This document shows, in pieces, positions 26,541 to 40,400 of a DNA stretch of 64,000 bases (position 1 is the stretch's first letter; every line of letters begins with the position of its first letter). The notes under the pieces were generated by a model. That model did not search any database and had not been told where the DNA came from. It was given only the letters and a program-made list of their open reading frames with translations. Origin of the DNA: Corallium rubrum (Eukaryota; Cnidaria; Anthozoa; Scleralcyonacea; Coralliidae); the NCBI GenBank assembly GCA_964035015.1, contig OZ036007.1, forward strand, positions 3,690,161 to 3,754,160, read 5' to 3'. The position numbers and the translations under genes are program-made.

Positions 26541-27375
26541 CCTATACAAAACTAATCGCGGCAGTTGACCACCTTTTCGCTTTGCTTTATAACTTGACCG
26601 CTGGCTAACTATATCCGTAAATTACGTAAAAGGAACACCGCTGCCAAACGTTTTGCGCATGTGCGACGTCCGAGCTCGTCCTCGGAAAAAGAGCGAGAAA
26701 ACACTGAAATATTTGGACTGGTCCAAGAGTCCGACACAAAAGTTAAAATTATAAGCATACTACCAAAAAGATAAGGTAGGTAATTTGTGCATGGCTTCCT
26801 TGTCAATATTGTAACATACTCTGAATTTACCCCTTCGTAATTTTCTTTACCCTTTTTTTTAAACACAAATGAACGGTCGAGAGTCTTACTTAGTCTTCAC
26901 TGTCTGGTTGTTGTCGCCATGGCTAGTTCCCACTTCTCTTGCAATGTTTACCCAGCGAATTCAACGCATGCGCAAAGGTTTGGCATCGGTGTTCGCAAAA
27001 AGTGGTAAACTGCCTAGAATAGCTTTTTTAACGAAATATTGACGTCTCGAGCAAAATGTCATTTTACTCCAACGAAGGGCTCTGCTGGAAACGTCAGTAT
27101 TTCGTTATCAAAACTATTCTCGACACATCTTTTCACTTTGCTCCATAAAACACTGCCTACAGCCCTACACAGCACTACTTTTTATGCACAATTAAATTTT
27201 CCTGAATTTACTTTTGATAAACACAATTCTCAACAATGTACATAATATGCAACTTCATGGTATAGAAAATTACCTTGAGGGTCTTGAGCAGAAATTTCGT
27301 TGCCAGCAACATGAATATATAGCGATATTGGCTGAAATACAACCATCAACCAAGTTTAATAATAACCAACCACTC
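26541..27375. other. Region downstream of the INPP5A-like gene, no recognised gene
   Basis: The short ORFs here have no family resemblance. Around 27037-27120 there is a fragment of the repeat family with cgaaatattgacgt...gaaacgtcagtatttcg, related to pieces at 52.2 and 54.9 kb. A variant polyadenylation signal ATTAAA on the minus strand lies at 27355-27360, beyond the CAAA array, and could serve the INPP5A-like transcript. Confidence 0.5.
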
Positions 27376-27954
27376 AACAAACAAACAAACAAACAAACAA
27401 ACAAACAAACAAACAAACAAACAAACAAACAAACAAACAAACAAACAAACAAACAAACAAACAAACAAACAAACAAACAAGCAAACAAGCAAACAAACAA
27501 ACAAACAAACAAACAAACAAACAAACAAACAAACAAACAAACAAACAAACAAACAAACAAACAAACAAACAAACAAACAAACAAACAACCAATCAACCAA
27601 CCAATCAATCAACCAATCAACCAATCAACAAACAAACAAACAAACAAACAAACAAACAAACAAACAAACAAACAAACAAACAAACAAACAAACAAACAAA
27701 CAAACAAACAAACAAACAAACAAACAAACAAACAAACAAACAAACAACCCACAAACAAACGAGCAACAAACAACAAACAAACAAACAAACAAACAAACAA
27801 ACAAACAAACAAACAAACAAACAAACAAACAAACAAACAAACAAACAAACAAACAAACAAACAAACAAACAAACAAACAAACAAACAAACAAACAAACAA
27901 ACAAACAAACAAACAAACAAACAAACAAACAAACAAACAAACAAACAAACAAAC
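27376..27954. repeat. (CAAA)n microsatellite, about 580 bp
   Basis: Almost pure tetranucleotide CAAA, broken by a CCAAT-rich patch at 27588-27628 and a short interruption at 27747-27775. It generates open frames in several registers (TNKQ repeats on plus, CLFV repeats on minus) that are not genes. It begins 11 bp past the predicted stop codon of the INPP5A-like gene, so it would form a UUUG-rich 3' UTR. Confidence 0.97.
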
Positions 27955-27965
27955 CACAAACCCAG

Positions 27966-27995
27966 CTACACAAACCGAAATAAAAACATAACCTC
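27966..27995 (-). CDS. INPP5A: INPP5A terminal exon 17 (tentative)
   Basis: A CTCCTTCAG acceptor is followed in phase 0 by EVMFLFRFV and TAG. The family reads PVFLAFRIM at this place, so V, F, R and the hydrophobic pattern agree, but the usual Pro is Glu and the peptide ends without the family's C-terminal extension and CAAX box. An alternative final exon further downstream would change this. The stop lies 11 bp before the CAAA array. Confidence 0.55.
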   Translation of the reverse strand, partial: EVMFLFRFV

Positions 27996-30900
27996 CTGAA
28001 GGAGATAACGAAATAAATAAATGTTGAATACTACTGTAATACCTTATGATCGCCCATACAACTATTTAATCCATTTATTTCATACTTTGCTAAACGTTTA
28101 TCCTAAACAAACAGATACAATTATTTTTATACATGTGTTTAGAAAAAAGCAAACTTTTTGAAAAGCAAGAGTGGATGGTAGCAAAACCATGATGGTAGCA
28201 AAAACACAATCAAAGAACATACCGTTATAATTTCTTTGGTACTATGTGTTAACAAAACTCTATCACACCATGAAGGACATCTATAAACACAAAAAACCAA
28301 CAATAAACAAACGATGAAACTAGAAATCAAACGAAGACTAAACTCATCTACAATATTTTCATACCTTTTACCAACGTAAATAGGTTTTGTTATCTTTTCA
28401 TCTTCACAAAATGGATAACTAGAAAAATGAGACAGATGGATAATTCACTTTGAGGATTCACGTTTTGTATTAAAGTGCCCAGGAAACGAAAATTAAGTTT
28501 GTCTTATTTAAAAGAACACTTAAAATGATAGAGTAACATCTTTTGAAGTTTTTCGTTTCCTTGCTTCGTTCTTGAGATATTTCAGTTTGTTTGATATGCA
28601 ATTCTCAAATCATTAATAATTCATGAACTGAAAACAAAGGAAATCAGTACCAAGACGGAGGTTTTGATATTGGAGGAAGAAATTACATAAATTAAGCCAA
28701 ATTTCGCATCGATTTTCTCTTAAAATACTGATTTGTTTGAGAAGTTATATCATACACTCGGAAGAGTGTTTCATCAGGATTCCAAACACATCGATTTCAA
28801 CAAAAGTATCGGTGTTTGAAAACCCTGATGAAACACTCCTCGTGTATGATACATAACATCAAACATGTGCATGATGAGTTATCAAAAAAAGTTATATATC
28901 TTTGCTATTATCAAACCAAAATAATTCGAAGGAAGCAAGTGCGTCTGTTTCGCCCAGAACACTAATCGTGTCGATTTTCAAGTGATTATATTTGACAATA
29001 GCAAGGATCTATAACTTATTAGGTACGTGTGACGTCAAAATGTTTAATTTGCATATCATACATTGGCTAAATGTAAGAAAAGTGCTTCCAGTTTGACTCT
29101 ACCAAATACCACAGGTTTCCTCCGAATACTCTGGTTTCCTTCTGTAGTAACACTGGAGCAATGAGGAATGGTCCTTATTAGACGTCTTACGTCTGAAATA
29201 ATCCCTTCTCACACACAGCTGGGAGCTGCTGCAGCGTCCGCCGCAAGCTTAACCTTTATTTAACCACAGATAGCTAACACAGCTTTACATCGCATTACTG
29301 TTACCTCTTGCAGCTCAACTTGAAATAAACTAAATACAGGATGACTAATAACAGTTCGTCACATTTTACACATAACCTAACAATTGAACTACACCCAATA
29401 ATGCATTAAAGGGGAAGGGTGGGTGGGATTAGAAGTCAAGCTTGGCGAAGCAACAAGAAACGTGTTGACATAACCCGCACTGCCCCTAACACCTGATTAC
29501 CCGTCATGCCCCCAGCAGTGTGAGAAAACATTTTCTGCTTCTTTCGTTCCTCAGCTAGCCTGGTACCCTGGCCCAATCAAAGAATATGGGCCAGGTAACC
29601 ACTAAAGACTTCTGCTTTCCTATTGGTTGAAATTTCGCGCGTTTTTAGTGGCTATAAGTAAAACTGCAATCGCCATAATTTAGCCCTGATGACGCGAGCA
29701 TGAGATTAGTGGTTACCTGGCCCTTAGTTCTTTTGAAATTGGGCCAGGGTACCAGGCTAGTTCCTCAGCCAGCAGAAAATAACACTTTTTCAATAAGTGA
29801 TTATGCACGTGTGACGTCAAGAAGTTAAATTTGCATATCAAACAAACTGAAATATCTCAAGAACGAAGCAAGGAAACGAAAAACTGCAAAAGATGTTGCT
29901 CTATCATTTTAAGTATTTTTTCAACAAAAACGTTTGAGAGTCTACACGAGATTTTATTAAGCAAATTATATATACGCTACAATATTATACCTTGGTAGAA
30001 ACGTGATTGGAAACTCGTACACCCAAGTTTTAAAATATCTTAATTCTTTATCAAACTTCAGCAGTTTTGCTCCATTGTGTTCAAGAACATGTTGCTGATC
30101 TTCCAAGTGAAATGTTGAAGCTTCAACAGTAAGATGAACCTTTGAATTAAAAAAAAATTGAAGTTATTAGTAAAATACTTCCGACCAAAAATAGGTGTGG
30201 CAGCACAATGTAATGGTAATACATACATACATCGCCTTTATTTAAAACACGGTGAACCTTCAGTAAAATTACATAATAAATATAAACTAAATTATTCAAA
30301 TTTTATGATACATGAGTACATTATGTATAATATAAATAAAAATAAAACTATACTGTTCTACCAGGTTGCCGTGTGGGAGTCGGACAAGAGTTAGTTAAAT
30401 AACATTAGTTTTTAAAGATCTTTTAAAACATGAAAGTGATGAAGGTAATCTCAGAGATTCAGGCAAGCTATTCCATGAGGCTCCACTATAACTGAAGGAG
30501 CGCTTAAGATAATCCGTTCTAGGTTTAGGGAGAAACAGTTTGCCTTCAGAATCTCTGAGTCTATAGTGACTAACTCTAGTTACAAACAAATCTTGTAGAT
30601 AAATAGGTGTTAAATTATTCGTGACTTTATACATGAGAATTGCTTTTTGCATTTTACGGTTAGTATATAAATTATTCCATCCAAGTTCTTCAAGTACAGA
30701 GCTAGATGAAGCATCATAGGAAGAGCATGTTATAACACGTGCAGCTCTATTTTGGAGTTTTTGCAATTTATCACTCAATTTACTACCAATGCCAGTACGC
30801 GAGGTAATACGGCAAAAAATTTTCTTCAACTTGCAACGCAACTTAGGGGGCCAGAGGTGAAGCCCCTGGCTGTATTTCTGATTGGGCCCCCCAGGCCTCT

Positions 30901-31195
30901 TCTTGCACTGCACGTAGGGGTCTGGGGCATTCTTTTTTTAATAAGACATCAGCGGCCCCGGGCCCCCCCTAGGATCCATGAGGCCGCGGGCTCCTGGCTG
31001 TAGCCCAGTCAGCTCCCCCCCCCCCTTAATCCGCCCCTGTAGGGGGCGATTACATGGACCGGGCTGGCACGGTTAACTGGGATGAGTTTACGAAACGATT
31101 ACATGGAGCGGGCTAGCGCGGTAAACCGGATGATTTCAGGCCAAAATTCGCAATTATCAAGTAAATAAGGGCAAAGCTACGTTAGTTTTACTTCA

Positions 31196-31247
<52 letters not shown>

Positions 31248-31248
31248 C

Positions 31249-31343
<95 letters not shown>

Positions 31344-31350
31344 TACATAT

Positions 31351-31437
<87 letters not shown>

Positions 31438-34400
31438 CATACACATATACATATAATTAGTCCATTATCTATTTTGTAAGCCCATCCTTAATAAGAAGAT
31501 TGTTATAATTAATTCTTTGAACGTTTTCATGGCGATAAAGTAATATAAATAAGTTTTGTGGGAACACCACGTAAAATATTTCTTTGCTAAGCTTTCGGCC
31601 TGTTGACTCAGGCCGTCATTGCTCTGATGAAGGCCTGAGTCAAAAGGCCGAAAGCTTAGCAAGAAATATTTTACGCGGTGTTTCCACAAAACGTATTTAT
31701 ATTAAGATTGTTATAATCCACGAAATCGTCTTTGCGAAGACTAATTAGTTTATTAAGTCTTCGATCTGATCACGAAACACACAAACAACGTTTTGATGTT
31801 CTATTTCAGTTCCTTTCAGCATTATTTATTCACACAGACAAGCAAACGAACGAACGCGTATCGAAGCGAGTTCAACAGTTTTTCAGCCCCGTTTGCCGGA
31901 ATGAAAACGATTACATGGACATTTTCATCCCGGTTAACCGGGCTAGCCCGCTTGCCATGTAATCGAAATGTTGAAACATGCGTTTTATATATAAAGCGGG
32001 CTAGCCCGGTTAAGCGTAGACTACATTGAAAGTAGACTCCAGTTCTACTTGCTGCAACATGCCGATTCAACTTGCAACAAAACCATTGTTGCGTGACAAT
32101 GTTTAAGGTGGGTGGTAATACATGCAACAATGTTGCAGCATTTTGTTGCTCGTATTACTTCACTTTAAAATGCTTATGTCACAAAAAATTTTTTTAAACT
32201 TTTGAGTAGAGGACAAAAAGTTAGTTAATAGGTTCTTTAACATTTTTCGGTTTTCTCTTTTCATTCGCGAGATATGCGGCTCTAAACAGCAATTGTCGTG
32301 AAAATGTCGCGTATCAACAAGAGTCTGGGACGAGCGTGGTGTGACGTAGCTTAAGGGACTTATTAATTTTAACAATAGCTTTTTAGTACTCCTTCACATG
32401 TGAATTCGAACCTCCGTCCCTTAAGCTACGTCACACGGCTGTCGCCCCAGACCCTTTTCCGTTTTTTTCTCGGGCGCGACAATTTTTTGCTAAAAGCCAA
32501 TTTTTCAAGGTTTAGAGCCGCATATCTCGCGAATGAAAAGAGAAAACCGAAAAATGTTAAAGAACCTATTAACTAACTTTTTGTCCTCTACTCAAAAGTC
32601 AAAAAAAAATTTTTTGTGACCTAAGCACTTTAAATGGTTAGGGCACATGCCTTGCACCTCCGCGACCCGGGGTCGGTTCTTGTTCGGTGTAATGCCACTG
32701 TACCTTGTCATGGTTTTTCTTGTCAACTACAAGTATTTGAGACGGTTGTTGTTCTCCATCTTTACACGTCGTTTTAACAGCACAGTGTCTAGATAACATC
32801 TGATGGCAAGCAGTAACCGTTAGACTGAAATTACGTTTTTATTGATTGGTAACAAAGTGAATATTACGGTAATTAGAGGTAAATTGAATATTACGGTAAT
32901 TAGAGGTAAATTGAATATTGCGCTATATTACAATCTGTTTTCACAAGCATTTTCTGTTAGTGTTGGTGTTGGTGGTGATGATGGTGCTAGTGTTGTTCGT
33001 GGTGGTGTTGTTGTTGTTACTGCTGGTGTTTCCACTGGTGTTGTTGTTGTTGCTGCTGCTGTTGTTGCTGCTGGTGCTGGTGTTGCTGGTGGTGGTGGTG
33101 TTGCTGGTGGTGGCGGTGTTGCTGCTGGTGCTGGTGTTGCTGCTGCTGGTGGTGGTGTTGCTGCTGCTGGTGGTGGTGGTGTTGCTGGTGGTGGTGGTGG
33201 TGTTGCTGGTGGTGCTGGTGATGGTGGTGTTGCTGCTGGTGTTGCTGCTGCTGCTGGTGGTGGTGTTGATGCTGCTGGTGGTGGTGTTGATGCTGGTGGT
33301 GTTGCTGGTGGTGGTGGTGGTGGTGTTGCTGCTGGTGTTGCTGCTGGTGGTGGTGGTGTTGCTGCTGCTTGCTGGTGGTGTTGCTGCTGCTGGTGGTGTT
33401 GCTGCTGCTGGTGCTGGTGTTGCTGCTGGTGCTGGTGTTGCTGCTGGTGCTGCTGCTGCTGGTGGTGTTGCTGCTGGTGGTGGTGTTGCTGGTGGTGGTG
33501 TTACTGCTGCTGGTGGTGTTACTGCTGGTGTTGCTGCTGCTGCTGGTGTTACTGCTGGTGGTGTTGCTGCTGCTGGTGGTGTTGCTGCTGCTGCTGGTGG
33601 TGGTGTTGCTGCTGGCGGTGGTGTTGCTGCTGCTGCTGGTGGTGTTGCTGCTGCTGGTGGTGTTGCTGCTGCTGGTGGTGGTGTTGCTGGTGTTGGTGGT
33701 GGTGTTGCTGGTGGTGGTGGTGGTGGTGTTGCTGGTGGTGGTGGTGTTGCTGGTGGTGGTGGTGTTGCTGCTGCTGGTGGTGGTGGTGTTGCTGCTGTGG
33801 TGGTGGTGTTGCTGCTGCTGGTGGTGTTGCTGCTGTGGTGGTGGTGTTGCTGCTGCTGGTGGTGGTGTTGCTGGTGGTGGTGGTGTTGCTGCTGCTGCTG
33901 GTGGTGGTGTTGCTGCTGGTGGTGGTGGTGTTGCTGCTGGTAGTGGTGTTGCTGCTGGTGTCGTTGCTGTTACTAGTGTTGTTGCTGCTGCTAGTGTTGT
34001 TGCTGCCGCGTGTTGTTGCTGTTGCTAGTGTCGTTGCTGCTGCTAGTATTGTTGCTGCTGCTAGTGTTGTTGCTGTTGCTAGTGTTGTTGCTGCTGCTAG
34101 TGTTGTTGTTGCTGCTGCTAGTGTTGTTGCTGCTGCTAGTGTTGTTGCTGCTGCTGCTAGTAGTGGTGTTGCTGCTGCTGGTGGTGGTGTTGCTGCTGCT
34201 AGTAGTGGTGTTGCTGCTGCTGTTGTTGCTGCTGGTGTTGTTGTTGCTGGTGTTGTTGTTGCTGGTGTTGTTACTGCTGGTGTTGTTGCTGCTAGTGTTG
34301 TTGCTGCTGCTGATGTTGTTGCTGCTGCTGATGTTGTTGCTGCTGCTGGTATTGCTGCTGGTGGTGTGGCTGATGTTAGTGTTGCTGCTGTTGCTGTTGT

Positions 34401-34442
34401 TGCTGTTGTTGTTGCTGCTGCTGTTGTTGCTGCTGCTGCTGC

Positions 34443-34482
<40 letters not shown>

Positions 34483-37400
34483 GCTGGTGCTGTTGCTGCC
34501 ACTGTTGGTGTCATTGGTGATGCTGCTGTTTAGTTGTGATTAAATTTCTTTTCTTCACCAATAACCTTCAGAATATTACCTTGACGACCTTGTGTGTATC
34601 CAATCGAAAATTAAAATCTCCAAAAATAAAGCAAGGGCTTTGATCATCTTCAAAGCTGGAATGAGGAAAAAACAAGAAAATAAAACATTAAATACAAGTC
34701 CATTTATTAACATTACTGTAACTCATTCCTGTCTGAAAATTTCCCCAGAAGTCAATAAAATCATCTGGTGTTGGCTAGAATAAAATACTATAGACCAATT
34801 CAAACAGGAATATTGGAACTAACCTTTTTAAAACATACTCAAATGCATTTCTTCTGTTTTCAACATAAATAGAAGGACTCTGGTATAATGAGAATAAGAC
34901 ATGATTTAAGATACAATGCCACGTTATTTAGATGTAATAAGTATATTTATTTAGTACTACTAACTGAAACAACAACAATAACCAGCAGCGCAACAGCAGC
35001 AACTAAAAAACACCACCACCAACAACAACAGCAACACCACCATCAACAACACCACAACCAACACCATCAACAATACCATCAACAGCGCTACTACTAACAA
35101 CCCCACCAACACCATCAACAACACCAGAAACACCACCATCAACACCACCATCAACACCAACACCACAACAACCAACACCATCAACACCATCAACAACAAT
35201 ACCATCAACAACACCACCACCATCAACAACACCAAAACCATCAACAACAACAACACCACTACCACCACCACCATCATCAACAACAACACCAGCAACACCA
35301 CCACCATCATCATCAACAACACCACTACCACCACCACCACCACCATCAACAACAATACCATCAACACCACCACAACCAACACCATCAACAATACCATCAA
35401 CAGCACTACTACTAACAACCCCATCAACACCCCCACCAACACCATCAACAATACCACCAACAGCACTACTACTAACAACCCCATCAACACCACCTCCACC
35501 ATCAACAACAACACCAGCAACACCACCACCACCATCAACAACAATACCATCAACAACACCAAAACCAACACCATCAACAACAACAATATCATCAACACTA
35601 TTGACAAAAATACCACCCACCACCAACAACAACCACCACCAGCACCACCACCAGCAATATGACCACCAGCAGCACCAACACCACTAGTAGCAACACCAAC
35701 AACAATACCATCAACACCACCAGCAGCAACACCACCAGCAGCAACACCACCAACAACAATACCATCACCACCACCAGCAACACCACCACCACCAGCAACA
35801 CCACCACTAACAACACCACCACCACCACCACCACCACCAAAAGAAAGTGTTCTTGATTGAACTCTTACTGTTTCCATTGCCACTAAATTAGATGGGTCAT
35901 GAAACAAGTGAATGTTAACCAAATTGATAATCCTAAAATAAGAAATGAAAGACCAACATTTAAACCACTGCAATCATGACAGCACCACCTTGACAAGAAA
36001 CTTAATGTTGAGCCCTGTATTAACATACATAATTATCATAATTATATTTCTAATACTTACGTCCCAGCAATTTTCCACTTGGTTTTCAAGTATCCTTTTC
36101 TCGACCATTTCATCTGTAGAAAAAAACAAACAATCACACCACATCAATTCAGTGTGACACACCAATTTGTGCAGTGTCAGGCCATTTCAAAATATTCTCT
36201 TGGTTAAGTATAAAAGTCAAATATACAGCAATATATATATTATAGATGTATAATTATGTACCTGTGGGAAAAATCGTTGAGGATATTTTAAGTTTTCAAT
36301 TGTTTCCAATGAGTCTAAGTGATGTGTGTAAATCTACAAGTACACAAGAAAAATAATTTTATGTAAAACAAAATCAGTTAATAATTATCAGTTGTTTGCT
36401 GTACAAGCTGTGCTAGTAATACTCAGAAAAACTGTGAGCCCTAAGCGGGACTCGAACCCGCAACCTTCTGAATGCTAGCCAGACGCTCTAACCATTGGGC
36501 TACTAGAACTCAGATAGCAGAGCAAGGTTATAATTAAGGTACTTATACCTAATAGACTAAACATCAGTTAAACTATCAAATACCATGATTACTAATTGTC
36601 CTGCATGAGCATGCCAATAGATCAGTGGAAAGAGTGTTTGTACATTTATTAATTAAAAAGTGCTTATGTCACAAAAAATTTTTTTTGACTTTTGAGTAGA
36701 GGACAAAAAGTTAGTTAATAGGTTCTTTAACATTTTTCGGTTTTCTCTTTTCATTCGCGAGATATGTGGCTCTAAACCTTGAAAAATTGGCTTTTAGCAA
36801 AAAATTGTCGCGCCCGAGAAAAAAACGGAAAAGGGTCTGGGGTGACAGCTGTGTGACGTAATTTAAGGGACGGAGGTTCGAATTCACATGTGAAGGAGTA
36901 CTAAAAAGCTATTGAGAAGACAGCAAAATGCCGGATAGATGTGTCGTTTTTGGTTGCTTAAACCAAGCAAACGCAGAGAGGGATTGAAATTAATAAGTCC
37001 CTTAAGTTACGTCACACCACACTCGTCCCAGACTCTTGTTGATATGCAACATTTTCACGAAAATTGCTGTTTAGAGCCGCATATCTCGTGAATGAAAAGA
37101 GAAAACCAAAAAATGTTAAAGAACCTATTAACTAACTTTTTGTCCTCTACTCAAAAGTTAAAAAAAATTTTTTGTGACATAAGCACTTTAAGAGCTATGG
37201 GTTCCATGCATTCCTGGTTGGGACAGTGAAATTTTCACATATTATTGATAAAAAATATACAATTCCTATAAATTACAATCTAGACTACTATAGTCAATTG
37301 AGATCAACTGACTTCAAAGACCTGTTTTCACCAATTTCTACAAACTATATAAAACATAAAATAAATAAACTGGACTTCAAATAGTTACTGTACATACCTG

Positions 37401-40400
37401 TCTCCCTTTCCAGATTTTCTCAAATCTGCAATCTGTCACATACAAAATATATTAATATCAGTGTTAAACTGACAAAAAAACAAGCCAAACTGAAACATTC
37501 TCACTTTTCAAAAATTGATCAACCCTTTTAATATATTAGGGGCCATTTACATGAATCCGGATTGGGTTTCAATCCAGATTGAAATGCAAAGTCAATCCAT
37601 GTTTACATGGGAATTGGGTTTCTGGATTGAAATCCACCTGAAATCTGAAATCCGTAAATATTTGAAAACACGCATGCATGATTTGTTCTAGTCCTCTCTG
37701 TCATGTTTTTCATTCCAGAATGAAACTCGACCACCTTTACATGATTCCAAAATGAAATTTCAATCTGGAATGGGAACCAGATTGAACTCAATCTGAAATG
37801 AGCTAATCTCAATCCGGATTCATGTAAACAGATAAAGTGGTTTGATCTGAAGTGGGATGAGTTCAATCGGGATTGAAACTCAATGTGGACTCATGTAAAT
37901 GGCCCCAGAAGATGTAATAAGATTGGCTACCGTGTATGCTCCATTTAACAAATAGATTCCATTTTGCCATTGTCTGTTCAGTTATAGATGCACAGATGAC
38001 GTCACAACGTGGTAAGAACAAAAAAGTGGCCCATGAGACGCAGTCGAGTGGGTCACTGATGTTCTTACCACGTTGTGATGTCTTCTGTGCATCTATAACT
38101 GAACAGATGACAAAAAAATGGAATCTATTTGTTTTATACAATATAAAAATTACACAATACTTCTTGCTGGATTTTGAGGCATGAAGAAAGAAAAAAGCAA
38201 GTTATAGCTGACGTGATCTGACGTGATCCATGTGTCTGTCCTCTAATAGATCATGGGCAACAACCAATGAAAACACGCATAGCAACCAGGGTATTGTATA
38301 AATATTGTTTTCCATTGTTTTGTGTCTGATTCATGGTTTGATGTGGTTTTATGAATGCACTTGGGAAGTTGGAGATGCACCAAAAAATCTAGAGTTGTTC
38401 AACTTGTTCTCAGCTGTGCCTTGAAGAACACTTATGCTTTTTTCATGCTCTTCGAGTTAGCTCGATGGAGCACACCGAACCATGAACCACTTCTTAAATA
38501 CGCCATTTGGCTACTGGAGCACAAATTTCTTTTAAGAAATTTATTCTGGCTAACGCCAAAATGATTTATTCACCACAGGGGAAGGCCTGGCCCCACCAAA
38601 AGTGGGTTAATTTAAACAAAATATTTATAAATATAGTTCTACAATTACCAGCATAATTCCACATAGCAATGTTCTTCAGAGAATCATGAATCAGAAACAA
38701 AGCACCTAAGGCCTGTAAAATATAAAAAATACTGTATATTGTAATTTTCATCATAAACCTTTTTACTTATAAATCCAAAGTCGAAAACATTTTGCAAAGG
38801 GGTATGGTGGCTTCCTGGAGCACCTTCAATATGCCTTCGACTTGGCCATTCCTACCATTAATTCCTACTAATTCATTGAAAATATCGGACAAACTTTGAT
38901 TTCCAACCTTTGCCATACGTGCATACCAAGGTTTAAGGACTTTTACCAATGTACCACCATTAGAATACATGTACGCACAAAAACCATGATGGGATCAAAT
39001 TATATGGATTTAAGTTCGACTACTTCAATATACTGTAAAGAACTTTATTCATGTCAAAGATTCGCGAACACGCTGCTAGATCAAAGCCGATTCAAAGGGA
39101 TTTAAAGCGAAAGCGCTTTTTAAAAAATCATAAGACGACAGATTGGCAATGCATTACCTATATAAACGTGGATGGATGCTCATTAGTCCCAAGTCTGATT
39201 TTTTTTTTGCACATCGGTTTGAAAAGTGATATGCAATTTTCACTATTTAGGCCAAAACGATGTGCAAATTGCACATTGCACACCGTTAATTCGAACTCTG
39301 ACTGTATTATATTATAAAATTATGGCACCAACACAACATTTATGGCATGAAAGGAACCAAAAGGGTCGAAAGATGGTGCAAAAAGGCCTCAAAAACTAAA
39401 CATATTTTTGGCTAAAAAAAAAAAATATTGAAGCAGCAGGAAAAAAGGATGCACACAGGGACAAGAAACTTTTTTTTTTTACTTGGCTTTATAATAAGTG
39501 CTTTAAAATATAAAATATAGAGTTTAATGCAAATTTTAATTTTTAGTTTTTTGTGCACATTATAAATATGCAAGCCTAGATTTTAAAATATATTGACATC
39601 CTATAACATTCTCCAGGTTTTTCAAAAATTGTCATGACTTGTATATACCTGTAGTGTATGCAGAAAATAAGTTAAAAGCCAGCTTTTAAGCAGGTGAAAT
39701 AAATGCAGAAAGAGTGTTTAAATCAGTCTCATAAAAAATTAATGAGAAGTGGGAGATCATTAACATATCCAAGGTCAAAATAATAAAAGATAAAATTGCA
39801 ACTTAAGGTTTTTCAAAAGATTAAACCACTTATTTATGTCAAAACAAAATATCCTTATTTTATTTTTGATTTAAATGTAATATATCAAACATACTGCTTA
39901 ACAATGTTCAACACACTTGTACAAAGTTACTAAACATTTTCCTTTTCCTTCTACAGTATATTGCAGAGTAAAGTACTATAATTAATCTCTCAGGGTAAAT
40001 TGTATGTCCAATTATCACTACTGTACACAAAATTAATAATTTAGAATACAAACAGCTGCTCAATGCTGTATTTCAATTACGACTACAAGTGCTTTAATGA
40101 AAATTCAAATTTGTTTTTTCTACCAACAGCAGTAAGGTTTAGTTTTAATTACTTCAACTGAAAAATCAACTTAATTATTTATGGAGAGACTGTCCATCCT
40201 ATAATTCCTATTTCTATCAACTTACAACTTCTTCTAAGGGAACATTAAATTACAGTACAGTACTGTCATTTCAAGTGGAGTCCTAATTTATCTGAGTAAT
40301 TGGAATAAAATTTAAAAAGGCTGATAATTACAGGGGGGGAAAAAGGCTGATAATTGCAGGGGGGAAAACAATCTAAGTTACAAGTAGCCAATCAAATATA

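Larger units (their letters stand above)
28490..29925. repeat. Composite inverted-repeat element in INPP5A intron 13
   Basis: The outer arm at 28490-28605 (aagtttgtcttatttaaaag through gttcttgagatatttcag) pairs with 29820-29925 (gcatatcaaacaaactgaaa to aagatgttgctctatcattt). Inside are further modules of the same family with gtgacgtcaaaatgtttaat near 29030, a small palindrome at 28739-28856, and a separate TIR element at 29551-29763. It looks like an old foldback element that received later insertions. Confidence 0.65.

Noticed and set aside
27214..27999. 261-residue TNKQ-repeat protein and the mirror CLFV-repeat proteins
   Set aside because: Direct translation of the CAAA microsatellite, open in several frames; it overlaps the end of the INPP5A-like gene.
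32842..34543. 563-residue and other long frames rich in V, A, G, C, W or L
   Set aside because: Triplet minisatellite in an intron; all frames stay open for lack of stop triplets.
34960..35973. 337-residue minus-strand frame taken as one protein
   Set aside because: Only its first part (exon 9 of the INPP5A-like gene) is coding; a GTAAGA donor ends the exon and the rest is minisatellite.
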